Below are positions 1 through 6,625 of a stretch of DNA of 8,156 nt, one piece after another. A program made the position numbers and the translations under genes. Under the pieces are notes generated by a model that saw nothing but the letters and a program-made list of their open reading frames with translations, was not told the DNA's origin and did not search any database. The stretch is from Gaiellales bacterium (GTDB taxonomy: Bacteria; Actinomycetota; Thermoleophilia; Gaiellales; F1-60-MAGs149), in assembly GCA_030831375.1 (NCBI GenBank), contig JAURLF010000087.1, positions 1 to 8,156 on the forward strand, given 5' to 3'. How positions within the stretch are numbered: the first letter of the stretch is position 1; each line of letters starts with the position of its first letter.

Positions 1-461
1 ACGCCGCGACGCACGCCGAGGTCCTGGCGGCCTGCGCGGCGCGCCTCGGGATCGACCTGCGGGCGCGCGAACGGGCGCGCTGGGCCGAGGTGATGACGCG
101 CCGCCGGGAGGCGGTGCAGGATGTCCTCGCCGCGATCGGCGCCGAGTCCGCCGCCCTCGACATGGCCGAGGATGAGGTCGTGCGCCAGGCCCGCGGCGAC
201 GCCAACCGTCGCGCCAACTTCGACACGGCCAACCTCGGCCGGCAGGTCGCGGCCGCGCGCCGGCAGGCCCGCGCGATCGCGGAGCTCGAGGCCGACGGGC
301 GGCTCATGGGCCTGCCCGAGCCGCTGCGCTGGGCCGCCGAGCTGCGCCTGCGCCACCCGGACCTGCCACTGACCGAGCTCGCCGCGCGCGGCGGCGTGCC
401 GCGGCCGACCCTCGCAGCGCGGCTGCGCCGACTGGTGGAACTGGCCGAAGGGGAGGGGTGA
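1..461 (+). CDS. whiA: WhiA sporulation/division regulator, C-terminal part (5' end outside window)
   Basis: The reading frame is open from base 3 to the TGA at 459-461 and encodes about 152 C-terminal residues; the N-terminal homing-endonuclease-like domain lies outside the window. The family mark is the Arg/Asn-rich stretch with DANRRANFDTANLGRQ followed by an Ala/Gln-rich helix, an LPEPL turn, and LRLRHPDLPLTELAARGG leading into the C-terminal helix-turn-helix. WhiA is a DNA-binding protein, best known from Streptomyces where it controls sporulation septation genes with WhiB; in other Gram-positives it affects division and metabolism. Its place immediately upstream of gap-pgk-tpiA matches a widespread actinobacterial gene order, which supports the call. 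The helix-turn-helix region looks about two residues shorter than in mycobacterial or streptomycete WhiA and reads PRPTLAARLRRL at the recognition helix. Identity is confident; any local effect on gap is inference. Confidence 0.9.
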   Translation, partial: AATHAEVLAACAARLGIDLRARERARWAEVMTRRREAVQDVLAAIGAESAALDMAEDEVVRQARGDANRRANFDTANLGRQVAAARRQARAIAELEADGRLMGLPEPLRWAAELRLRHPDLPLTELAARGGVPRPTLAARLRRLVELAEGEG

Positions 462-488
462 CCCGACGGATCCGGGAGCGCGAGCGCC

Positions 489-494
489 TAGGAT
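489..494 (+). promoter_or_regulatory. Candidate -10 box (TAGGAT) upstream of gap
   Basis: TAGGAT fits the actinobacterial TAnnnT -10 pattern and is the best such match in the whiA-gap spacer. It would place the transcript start near 500-502 and give gap a leader of about 58-60 bases. No convincing TTGACA-like -35 sits 16-18 bp upstream (465-470 reads GACGGA). The operon may instead, or also, be read through from whiA. Confidence 0.4.
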
Positions 495-536
495 CTCGGG
501 CAGGCGCCCCGGCGCCGACCGCAGCCCCTACCGAGA
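494..536 (+). promoter_or_regulatory. Possible nested hairpin in the whiA-gap spacer
   Basis: TCTCGG at 494-499 is the exact reverse complement of CCGAGA at 531-536. Between them GGCGC (503-507) pairs with GCGCC (512-516) around a CCCG loop. The inner hairpin would lie in the gap leader. The outer stem would form in RNA only if transcription starts upstream of 494. There is no U-run, so a classical terminator for whiA is unlikely. In DNA this rich in G and C such pairings arise by chance, so no function is claimed. Confidence 0.25.
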
Positions 537-547
537 CAGACGTCCCA

Positions 548-553
548 AGGAGG
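548..553 (+). promoter_or_regulatory. Shine-Dalgarno AGGAGG that fixes the gap start
   Basis: AGGAGG ends six bases before GTG 560 and lies in the purine-rich run AAGGAGGA (547-554). It is the strongest ribosome binding site in the window. It decides for the GTG at 560 over the in-frame GTG at 458, which overlaps the whiA stop and would add 34 residues unlike the family. Confidence 0.85.
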
Positions 554-559
554 ACCCAC

Positions 560-1555
560 GTGTCGACCCGCGTCGCCATCAACGGCTTCGGCCGCATCGG
601 CCGCAATGTGCTCCGCGCCGCCTACGCCCGCGGCGCCGACATCGAGGTCGTGGCCATCAACGACCTGACCGACCCGAAGACGCTGGCGCACCTCCTGCGC
701 TACGACTCGGTCCTCGGCCGCTTCGACTATCCCGTCGAGGTGACGGACGGCGGCATCGCGATCGACGGCAAGGAGATCCGCATCCTCTCCGAGCGCGACC
801 CCGCGCAGCTGCCGTGGACGGACCTGGACGTGCCGGTGGTGCTCGAGTCGACCGGCTTCTTCACGGACCGCGATGGCGCCTCCAAGCACCTGCAGGCCGG
901 CGCCTCCAAGGTGGTCATCTCGGCCCCGGCCACGGAGCCCGACGTGACGCTGGTCCTCGGCGTCAACGACGACGACTACGACGCGGCGGCGCACCACATC
1001 ATCTCGAACGCGTCGTGCACCACGAACTGCCTGGCGCCCGTCGCGAAGATCCTGCTCGACGAGTTCGGCATCGAGCGCGGCTTCATGACGACCACGCACG
1101 CGTACACGAATGACCAGCAGATCCTCGACCTCCCGCACAAGGACCTGCGGCGCGCCCGCGCGGCGGCGATGAACGTGATCCCGACGTCGACGGGCGCCGC
1201 GAAGGCGATCGGCCTCGTCGTGCCGGAGCTGAAGGGTCGCCTGGACGGCATCGCGATGCGCGTGCCCGTGCCGGACGGCTCGGTCGTCGATCTCGTCGTC
1301 GAGCTCGGCCGCGAGGCGTCGATCGAGGAGATCAACGCCGCCATCCGGGCCAAGGCGGACACGGGCGCCCTCGCCGGGATCCTCCAGTACACGGAGGATC
1401 CGATCGTCTCGAGCGACGTCATCGGCTCGCCGTACTCGTCCGTGTTCGACGCGCAGCTGACGATGGCGAACGGGAAGATGGCGAAGGTCGTCAGCTGGTA
1501 CGACAACGAGTTCGGCTACTCGAACCGCGTCGTCGACCTCCTGCAGCGGGTCTGA
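560..1555 (+). CDS. gap: Glyceraldehyde-3-phosphate dehydrogenase, type I, NAD-type
   Basis: A cytosolic glycolytic enzyme that oxidises glyceraldehyde-3-phosphate with phosphate and NAD+ to 1,3-bisphosphoglycerate. The product is 331 residues, normal for the family (about 330-335). The Rossmann motif NGFGRIGR occupies residues 8-15. Asp35 at the end of the second strand (AINDL) is the residue that binds the adenosine ribose in NAD-preferring enzymes. The active-site signature SNASCTTNC places the catalytic Cys at 153, and His180 in TTTHAYTND is its general base. DLPHKDLRRARAAA, the STGAAKA phosphate loop and WYDNEFGYSNR near the C-terminus all match. The GTG start is chosen because the Rossmann strand begins at once and a strong AGGAGG precedes it. 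It is the first gene of a tight operon with pgk, tpiA and gpmI. Nothing suggests the NADP-dependent or erythrose-4-phosphate paralogues. Confidence 0.97.
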   Translation: MSTRVAINGFGRIGRNVLRAAYARGADIEVVAINDLTDPKTLAHLLRYDSVLGRFDYPVEVTDGGIAIDGKEIRILSERDPAQLPWTDLDVPVVLESTGFFTDRDGASKHLQAGASKVVISAPATEPDVTLVLGVNDDDYDAAAHHIISNASCTTNCLAPVAKILLDEFGIERGFMTTTHAYTNDQQILDLPHKDLRRARAAAMNVIPTSTGAAKAIGLVVPELKGRLDGIAMRVPVPDGSVVDLVVELGREASIEEINAAIRAKADTGALAGILQYTEDPIVSSDVIGSPYSSVFDAQLTMANGKMAKVVSWYDNEFGYSNRVVDLLQRV

Positions 1556-1557
1556 GC

Positions 1558-2747
<1,190 letters not shown>

Positions 2748-2751
<4 letters not shown>

Positions 2752-3506
2752 GCCGTCGCCCCCTCGTGGCCGGCAACTGGAAGATGTTCAAGACGCGCGC
2801 CGAGGCGTCCGCATGGTGCGCCGAGCTGCGCGCGGGGCTCGCCGACGCCGACGGCGTCGATCTCGCCGTCTGCCCGCCGGCGACGGCGCTCGCCACGGTC
2901 GCCGACGCGCTCGCCGGCTCGGGCGTCGGCGTCTGGGGGCAGAACGTGCACCAGGCCGAGTCTGGCGCGTTCACGGGCGAGCTGTCCACGGCGATGCTGC
3001 TCGAGGCGGGCGCCACGGGCTCGCTGCTCGGCCATTCCGAGCGGCGCGCGCTCTTCAACGAGCACGACGATCTGCTCGCGGAGAAGGTCGTCGCCTGCCT
3101 CGCCGCCGGTCTCGCGCCCGTGCTCTGCATCGGCGAGCTGGAGTACGCGCGCGACGCGGGCTCCACCGAGACCATCCTCGACGAGCAGCTGCGCAAGGGC
3201 CTCGCGCTCGCCACGCCGGCGCAGATCGCCGGCGTCACGATCGCCTACGAGCCCGTCTGGGCGATCGGAACGGGCCGGACGGCGACCCCCGAGATGGCGC
3301 AGGAGGCGCACGCCTTCATCCGCGGCGTCCTGCACGACCTCGCCGGCGAGGCCGCCGACGACATCCGCATCCTCTACGGCGGCTCCGTCAAGCCCGAGAA
3401 CGCCGCCGAGCTGATGGCCGAACCGGACGTCGACGGCGCGCTCGTCGGCGGCGCCAGCCTCGAGGCCCCGAGCCTGCTCGCGATCGCCGCGGCCACGCGC
3501 CCGTGA
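2748..3506 (+). CDS. tpiA: Triosephosphate isomerase
   Basis: Interconverts dihydroxyacetone phosphate and glyceraldehyde-3-phosphate as a dimeric TIM barrel in the cytosol. The product is 252 residues, typical of bacterial enzymes. Catalytic residues are all present: Asn10 and Lys12 in AGNWKMF, His96 in LLGHSERR, and Glu168 in AYEPVWAIGTG at the flexible phosphate loop. YGGSVKPENAAEL and DGALVGGASL close the phosphate site. The ATG overlaps the pgk stop as ATGA and is preceded by GGAGGT (2736-2741) inside pgk, so it has both a binding site and coupling. Many actinobacteria carry secG directly downstream of tpiA; here the next gene is gpmI. Confidence 0.97.
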
Positions 3507-5014
3507 CCCAGCCGGTCGTCCTCGTCGTCCTGGACGGCTGGGGCCTGGCGGCGCCGGGGCCCGGGAACGCCGTCGAGCTGGCCGACACGCCCGTCTTCGA
3601 CAGCCTTTGGGCGAGCTGCCCGCACGGGCGGCTCGTCGCATCGGGTCGCGACGTCGGCCTGCCCGAGGGCCAGATGGGCAACTCCGAGGTCGGCCACCTC
3701 GCGATCGGCGCGGGCCGCGTGGTGCCGCAGGATCTCGTCCGCGTGTCGGACAGCGCCGCGCGCGACTTCGCCGACGCGCCGGCGCTGGTGGCCGCCTGCG
3801 AACGGGCGCGCGAGGGGTCCGGGACGCTGCACGTGGTCGGGCTCGTGTCGGACGGCGGCGTCCACAGCCACGTCGACCACCTGCGCGGCCTTGTGCGCCT
3901 CGCCGCGGCCACCGGCGTGCCGCACGTGGCCGTGCACGCGATCACCGATGGGCGCGACGTCTCGCCCGAGCAGGCCGCGGGCCTCCTGGCGGCGCTGGAG
4001 GCCGAGTGGGTCGGCGGCCCCGCTCGCATCGTCGACGTCTGCGGGCGCATGCACGCGATGGACCGTGATGAGCGCTGGGAGCGCACCGAGCGCGCCTGGC
4101 GGCTCTACACCGCGGGCGCCGAATCGACCTGCGGGAGCGCGTCCGAGGGCGTGCGCGCCTCCTACGCGGCCGGCGTGACCGACGAGTTCGTCGAGCCGTG
4201 CGTGGTCGGCGATGGCGCGGGGCGGATCGCGGCGGGTGAGGAGGTCGTGTTCCTCAACTTCCGGCCCGATCGTGCGCGGCAGATCTGCCGCGCGCTCGCC
4301 GACCCGGGCTTCGACGCCTTCGAGCGCGGCGACGCGGGGGTCTGCGCGCTGACCGCGATGACCGCCTACTGGGACGGCCAGCCGGGGGCGATCGCGTTCC
4401 CCGAGGACCGGCCGCGCGACGTCCTCGCGGACGCGCTCGAGGCGGCGGGGATCGCGCAGCTGCACGTCGCCGAGACGGAGAAGTACGCGCACGTGACCTA
4501 CTTCCTCAACGGCGGCCGTGAGGCGGAGCACGCCGGCGAGGAGCGCGTGCTGGTGCCGTCGCCGCGCGACGTCGCGACGTACGACCTGAGGCCCGAGATG
4601 AGCGCGGGGGAGGTGGCGCGGCGCACGGCGGAGGCGATCCGATCCGGCGCGTTCGGCTTCGTCGTGGTCAACTTCGCCAATCCCGACATGGTCGGCCACA
4701 CGGGCTCGATCCCGGCCGTCGTGGAGGCGGTCGAGGAGGTCGACCACCGCCTCGGGGAGGTGATCACCGCCGTGCGCGACGTCGACGGCGTCGCGCTGGT
4801 GACGGCCGATCACGGCAACGCCGAGCAGATGCTCGACGCCGCGGGCGAGCCCCACACGGCGCACACGACGAACCCGGTCCCGGTGATCCTCGTCGGCGCG
4901 GATCTGCGCCTGCGCCCGGAGGGGCGGCTTGCCGACCTCGCGCCGACCGTGCTGGACCTGCTCGAGCTGCCGCAGCCGGCCGCGATGACGGGCCGCTCGC
5001 TCGTCGAGCGGTAA
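3503..5014 (+). CDS. gpmI: 2,3-bisphosphoglycerate-independent phosphoglycerate mutase (iPGM)
   Basis: Converts 3-phosphoglycerate to 2-phosphoglycerate through a phosphoserine intermediate using two Mn2+ ions; alkaline phosphatase superfamily, cytosolic. The product is 503 residues (family about 505-515). Visible active-site elements: Asp11 in VLDGWG, the nucleophile Ser61 in GQMGNSEVGHLAIGAGR, His121 in SDGGVHSH, DGRD (149-152), FRPDRARQ, KYAHVTYF, Asp395 and His399 in NPDMVGHTG, Asp436 and His437 in TADHGNAE, and His454 in HTAHTTNP. The phosphatase-like domain is split by the transferase domain, as expected. GRYYAMDRD of the better-known enzymes reads GRMHAMDRD here (181-189). The GTG at 3503 overlaps the tpiA stop as GTGA. 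No Shine-Dalgarno is seen, so initiation is probably by coupling. A longer upstream open frame (from 2234) is out-of-frame pgk/tpiA sequence and not part of the protein. Confidence 0.96.
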   Translation: MTQPVVLVVLDGWGLAAPGPGNAVELADTPVFDSLWASCPHGRLVASGRDVGLPEGQMGNSEVGHLAIGAGRVVPQDLVRVSDSAARDFADAPALVAACERAREGSGTLHVVGLVSDGGVHSHVDHLRGLVRLAAATGVPHVAVHAITDGRDVSPEQAAGLLAALEAEWVGGPARIVDVCGRMHAMDRDERWERTERAWRLYTAGAESTCGSASEGVRASYAAGVTDEFVEPCVVGDGAGRIAAGEEVVFLNFRPDRARQICRALADPGFDAFERGDAGVCALTAMTAYWDGQPGAIAFPEDRPRDVLADALEAAGIAQLHVAETEKYAHVTYFLNGGREAEHAGEERVLVPSPRDVATYDLRPEMSAGEVARRTAEAIRSGAFGFVVVNFANPDMVGHTGSIPAVVEAVEEVDHRLGEVITAVRDVDGVALVTADHGNAEQMLDAAGEPHTAHTTNPVPVILVGADLRLRPEGRLADLAPTVLDLLELPQPAAMTGRSLVER

Positions 5015-5020
5015 GCCGCT
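5007..5020. other. Small inverted repeat over the convergent gpmI/phosphoesterase stops
   Basis: AGCGG (5007-5011) and CCGCT (5016-5020) are perfect complements around a TAAG loop that contains the gpmI stop codon. The right arm runs into the stop of the minus-strand gene (CTA at 5019-5021). A competing hairpin, CGCTC/GAGCG (4998-5002 with 5006-5010), overlaps it. It could act as a weak two-way terminator for convergent genes only 4 bp apart, but there is no U-run on either strand. Confidence 0.25.
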
Positions 5021-5759
5021 ACATCCCGAACAGCAGGCGATCCCCGAACTGCGGCGGCAGGCCCGCCTCGGTGATCTCCTTGGCGGCCGCCTGCGCGTCG
5101 TACGGGACGCGCCGGAACTCGACGCGCGCGGGCGCGCCCTCGTCGCAGTCGAGGACCAGGTAGGAGGCGCGGCTGTCGCCGTCGCGGGGCTGCCCGACGG
5201 AGCCGGGGTTCGCGAACAGGCGGACGCCTTCGCCGAGCAGCTCCTCCCGCCCCGGGGGCGCATGCCCGCCGGTGACGCGATCGCCGATCGTGCGCGCCGA
5301 CATCGGCACGTGCGTGTGCCCGACGAGCACCAGGGTCGCCTCGTGCGCGTGCGCGAGCGCGATCGCGGCGCCGGGGCCGTCGACGACGTACTCCCAGATC
5401 GGATCCCGCGGGGAGGCGTGCGCGAGAGCGACGTGGCCGACGAAGGCGTCCGGCTCGAGCCCTGACAGCCACAGCTGCTGCTCGATGCCGAGCACCTCGC
5501 GGGTCCAGCGGGCCGCGCGGCCCGCGTCGGCGCCGAAGCGCTCGACGTTGACGCGGTTGAGCACCGCGAGGTCGTGGTTGCCGGCCAGGGCGACGGCTGC
5601 GCGCTCGCGGACGAGGTCGACGCACTCGTTCGGGCGCGCGCCGTAGCCGACGGTGTCGCCGAGGCACCAGAGTTCGTCGTAGCGATCGCCCTCGGCCTCC
5701 AGCACGGCCTCGAGCGCCTGCAGGTTGCCGTGGATGTCCGAGACGACGAGGACGCGCAT
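5019..5759 (-). CDS. Calcineurin-like metallophosphoesterase (YfcE-like)
   Basis: The product is 246 residues of the metallophosphatase fold (Metallophos_2 type), which binds two metal ions and hydrolyses phosphomono- or diesters. The ordered motifs are complete: SDIHGN with Asp8 and His10, GDTVGYG with Asp35, GNHD with Asn61 and His62, His114 in LAHAS, and GHTH with His148 and His150. NPGSVGQPRDG (184-194) is the usual C-terminal loop of the YfcE/MJ0936 type. No signal peptide or membrane segment is visible, so it is cytosolic. The natural substrate cannot be read from the sequence. It is transcribed towards gpmI and away from the DUF3467 gene. The ATG is chosen because MRVLVVSDIHG begins the fold directly. 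No Shine-Dalgarno precedes it, and a TATCCT box nine bases upstream suggests a leaderless or near-leaderless mRNA. Confidence 0.9.
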   Translation of the reverse strand: MRVLVVSDIHGNLQALEAVLEAEGDRYDELWCLGDTVGYGARPNECVDLVRERAAVALAGNHDLAVLNRVNVERFGADAGRAARWTREVLGIEQQLWLSGLEPDAFVGHVALAHASPRDPIWEYVVDGPGAAIALAHAHEATLVLVGHTHVPMSARTIGDRVTGGHAPPGREELLGEGVRLFANPGSVGQPRDGDSRASYLVLDCDEGAPARVEFRRVPYDAQAAAKEITEAGLPPQFGDRLLFGM

Positions 5760-5768
5760 GCGCTCAGC

Positions 5769-5774
5769 AGGATA
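5769..5774 (-). promoter_or_regulatory. Candidate -10 box (TATCCT) for the phosphoesterase gene
   Basis: On the minus strand TATCCT fits TAnnnT and ends nine bases before the ATG at 5759. With the usual distance from -10 to transcript start, the mRNA would begin 0-3 bases before the start codon. The absence of a Shine-Dalgarno in GCTGAGCGC fits this. No clear -35 is seen in the GC-rich upstream sequence. Confidence 0.5.
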
Positions 5775-5802
5775 GGCGAGGCCCCCGCCCGCGAACGCGG
5801 GG

Positions 5803-5808
5803 TAGACT
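5803..5808 (+). promoter_or_regulatory. Candidate -10 box (TAGACT) for the DUF3467 gene
   Basis: TAGACT ends seven bases before ATG 5816, so transcription would start at or next to the start codon. The bases between (CCGGCCC) contain no Shine-Dalgarno. Together with the TATCCT box on the other strand it makes a divergent pair within 56 bp of intergenic DNA. No -35 hexamer is recognisable. Confidence 0.5.
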
Positions 5809-5815
5809 CCGGCCC

Positions 5816-6121
5816 ATGGACGACGACCAGCCCATCGAACGGCAGCTGAACATCCACTTCACGCCGGAGGAGATGGCGGGGCATTACGCCAACTTCGCGA
5901 ACGTCTCGCACTCCGACTACGAGTTCACGATCACCTTCGCGCGGGTCGACCACGAGTTCGAGGGCCCGGAGATCCCCGGTGTCGTCGTCAGCCGCATCAA
6001 CCTCGCACCGCAGTTCATGGGCGAGCTGCTCGACGCGATGCAGGACAACTGGGAGAAGTGGTCCGCGCGCGAGAGCATCCGCGACCTCCCGGAGGTCGGC
6101 GGGGACCACCCGGAGGCGTAG
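5816..6121 (+). CDS. DUF3467 family protein
   Basis: A 101-residue acidic protein with no signal peptide or membrane segment. The pattern matches DUF3467: a short N-terminal strand (RQLNIHFTPEE), a YANFANVSHSDYEFTITFARV strand-turn-strand, a variable loop, then GVVVSRINLAPQFMGELLDAM and a final amphipathic helix (QDNWEKW). The family is small and widespread in bacteria and I know of no established function; none is inferred here. The ATG is the only start that keeps the conserved core and follows a TAGACT box, which points to a leaderless mRNA. It ends in TAG at 6119-6121. The next gene, rlmH, continues in exactly the same frame with no further stop, so the two open frames differ only by this TAG. 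A tail of about 18 residues (RESIRDLPEVGGDHPEA) follows the family core. Confidence 0.8.
   Translation: MDDDQPIERQLNIHFTPEEMAGHYANFANVSHSDYEFTITFARVDHEFEGPEIPGVVVSRINLAPQFMGELLDAMQDNWEKWSARESIRDLPEVGGDHPEA
6112..6116 (+). promoter_or_regulatory. GGAGG near the end of the DUF3467 gene, possible rlmH ribosome binding site
   Basis: GGAGG overlaps the last codons of the DUF3467 gene and is the only Shine-Dalgarno-like run near the N-terminal coding end of rlmH. It ends 5 bases before 6122, 8 before 6125 and 11 before 6128. None of those in-frame codons (GCC, TCG, CTC) is a normal start. Another GGAGG at 6091-6095 is too far upstream. Confidence 0.4.
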
Positions 6122-6127
6122 GCCTCG

Positions 6128-6583
6128 CTCCGGCTCGTCGTCGTCGGGCGCGCCCGCGGCCCGCTGGCCGAGGCCGCGGCCGACTACGAGGCGCGGATCG
6201 CCCGCCTCGCCGCCTTCGACGTGGTCGTCGTCCGGGACGAGCCGCTCGATCGGGGCACCGCGGCCGAGGTGCGCCGGCGCGAAGGATCGCGCCTGCTCGA
6301 CGCGCTCGACGGCTGGACCGGGATCGCCCTCGACCGCGCCGGGCGCGCGGTCTCGTCGGAAGACCTCGCCGCCCTCGTGGGGCGCTACGAGGAGGCGCCG
6401 CCGCAGCGCACCGCGTTCGTGATCGGCGGGGCGGAGGGCCTCGACGAGCCGGTCCTCGCGGCCTGCCGCGAGCGCCTGTCCCTCGGCGCGGTGACCCTCC
6501 CGCACCAGCTCGCGCGCGTGGTGGCGGCGGAGCAGCTGTACCGCGCGCTCACGATCCGCGCGGGCCTGCCGTACCACCGCTGA
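6128..6583 (+). CDS. rlmH: 23S rRNA (pseudouridine1915-N3)-methyltransferase RlmH; start codon not canonical
   Basis: RlmH is a small SPOUT methyltransferase that uses S-adenosylmethionine to methylate pseudouridine 1915 in helix 69 of 23S rRNA on assembled ribosomes. The knot region is fully recognisable: LDRAGRAVSSEDLA, FVIGGAEGLD (Gly100-Gly101 if counted from 6128), LSLGAVTLPHQLARVVAAEQLYRAL and the C-terminal GLPYHR before TGA. Counted from 6128 it is 151 residues, close to the usual 155, with the family-like N-terminal strand LRLVVVGRARGP. There is no ATG, GTG or TTG at or near that point. The first is GTG 6221, which would give 120 residues and remove the first strand and helix. CTC 6128 is given as a placeholder because it aligns with the expected Met. 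Alternatives are another near-cognate start (CTG 6164), readthrough of TAG 6119, or a sequence error. Function is confident; the start is not. Confidence 0.85.
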   Translation, partial: LRLVVVGRARGPLAEAAADYEARIARLAAFDVVVVRDEPLDRGTAAEVRRREGSRLLDALDGWTGIALDRAGRAVSSEDLAALVGRYEEAPPQRTAFVIGGAEGLDEPVLAACRERLSLGAVTLPHQLARVVAAEQLYRALTIRAGLPYHR

Positions 6584-6592
6584 GGGACCGCC

Positions 6593-6606
6593 GCCCGGCC
6601 GCGGGC
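6593..6606 (+). terminator. Weak hairpin between rlmH and argS
   Basis: GCCCG (6593-6597) pairs with CGGGC (6602-6606) around a GCCG loop and is followed by CC and TTT (6609-6611). This resembles a minimal intrinsic terminator for rlmH, but the T-run is only three bases. It could equally be chance in GC-rich DNA. Confidence 0.22.
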
Positions 6607-6613
6607 CCTTTGC

Positions 6614-6619
6614 CACGAT
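6614..6619 (+). promoter_or_regulatory. Possible degenerate -10 box (CACGAT) before argS
   Basis: CACGAT ends six bases before GTG 6626, the spacing expected for a leaderless start, and no Shine-Dalgarno lies between. It differs from TAnnnT at the first base, and no -35 is evident. The alternative is transcription from the DUF3467/rlmH promoter with a poor ribosome binding site. Confidence 0.25.
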
Positions 6620-6625
6620 GCCGCC

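Noticed and set aside
458..559. GTG 458 as the gap start, overlapping the whiA stop
   Set aside because: It would add 34 residues with no family counterpart, and the AGGAGG at 548-553 points to GTG 560.
6221..6583. RlmH starting at GTG 6221 as a deliberately short protein
   Set aside because: The preceding in-frame sequence already encodes the conserved N-terminal strand and helix of RlmH, so truncation is less likely than an unusual start or an error.
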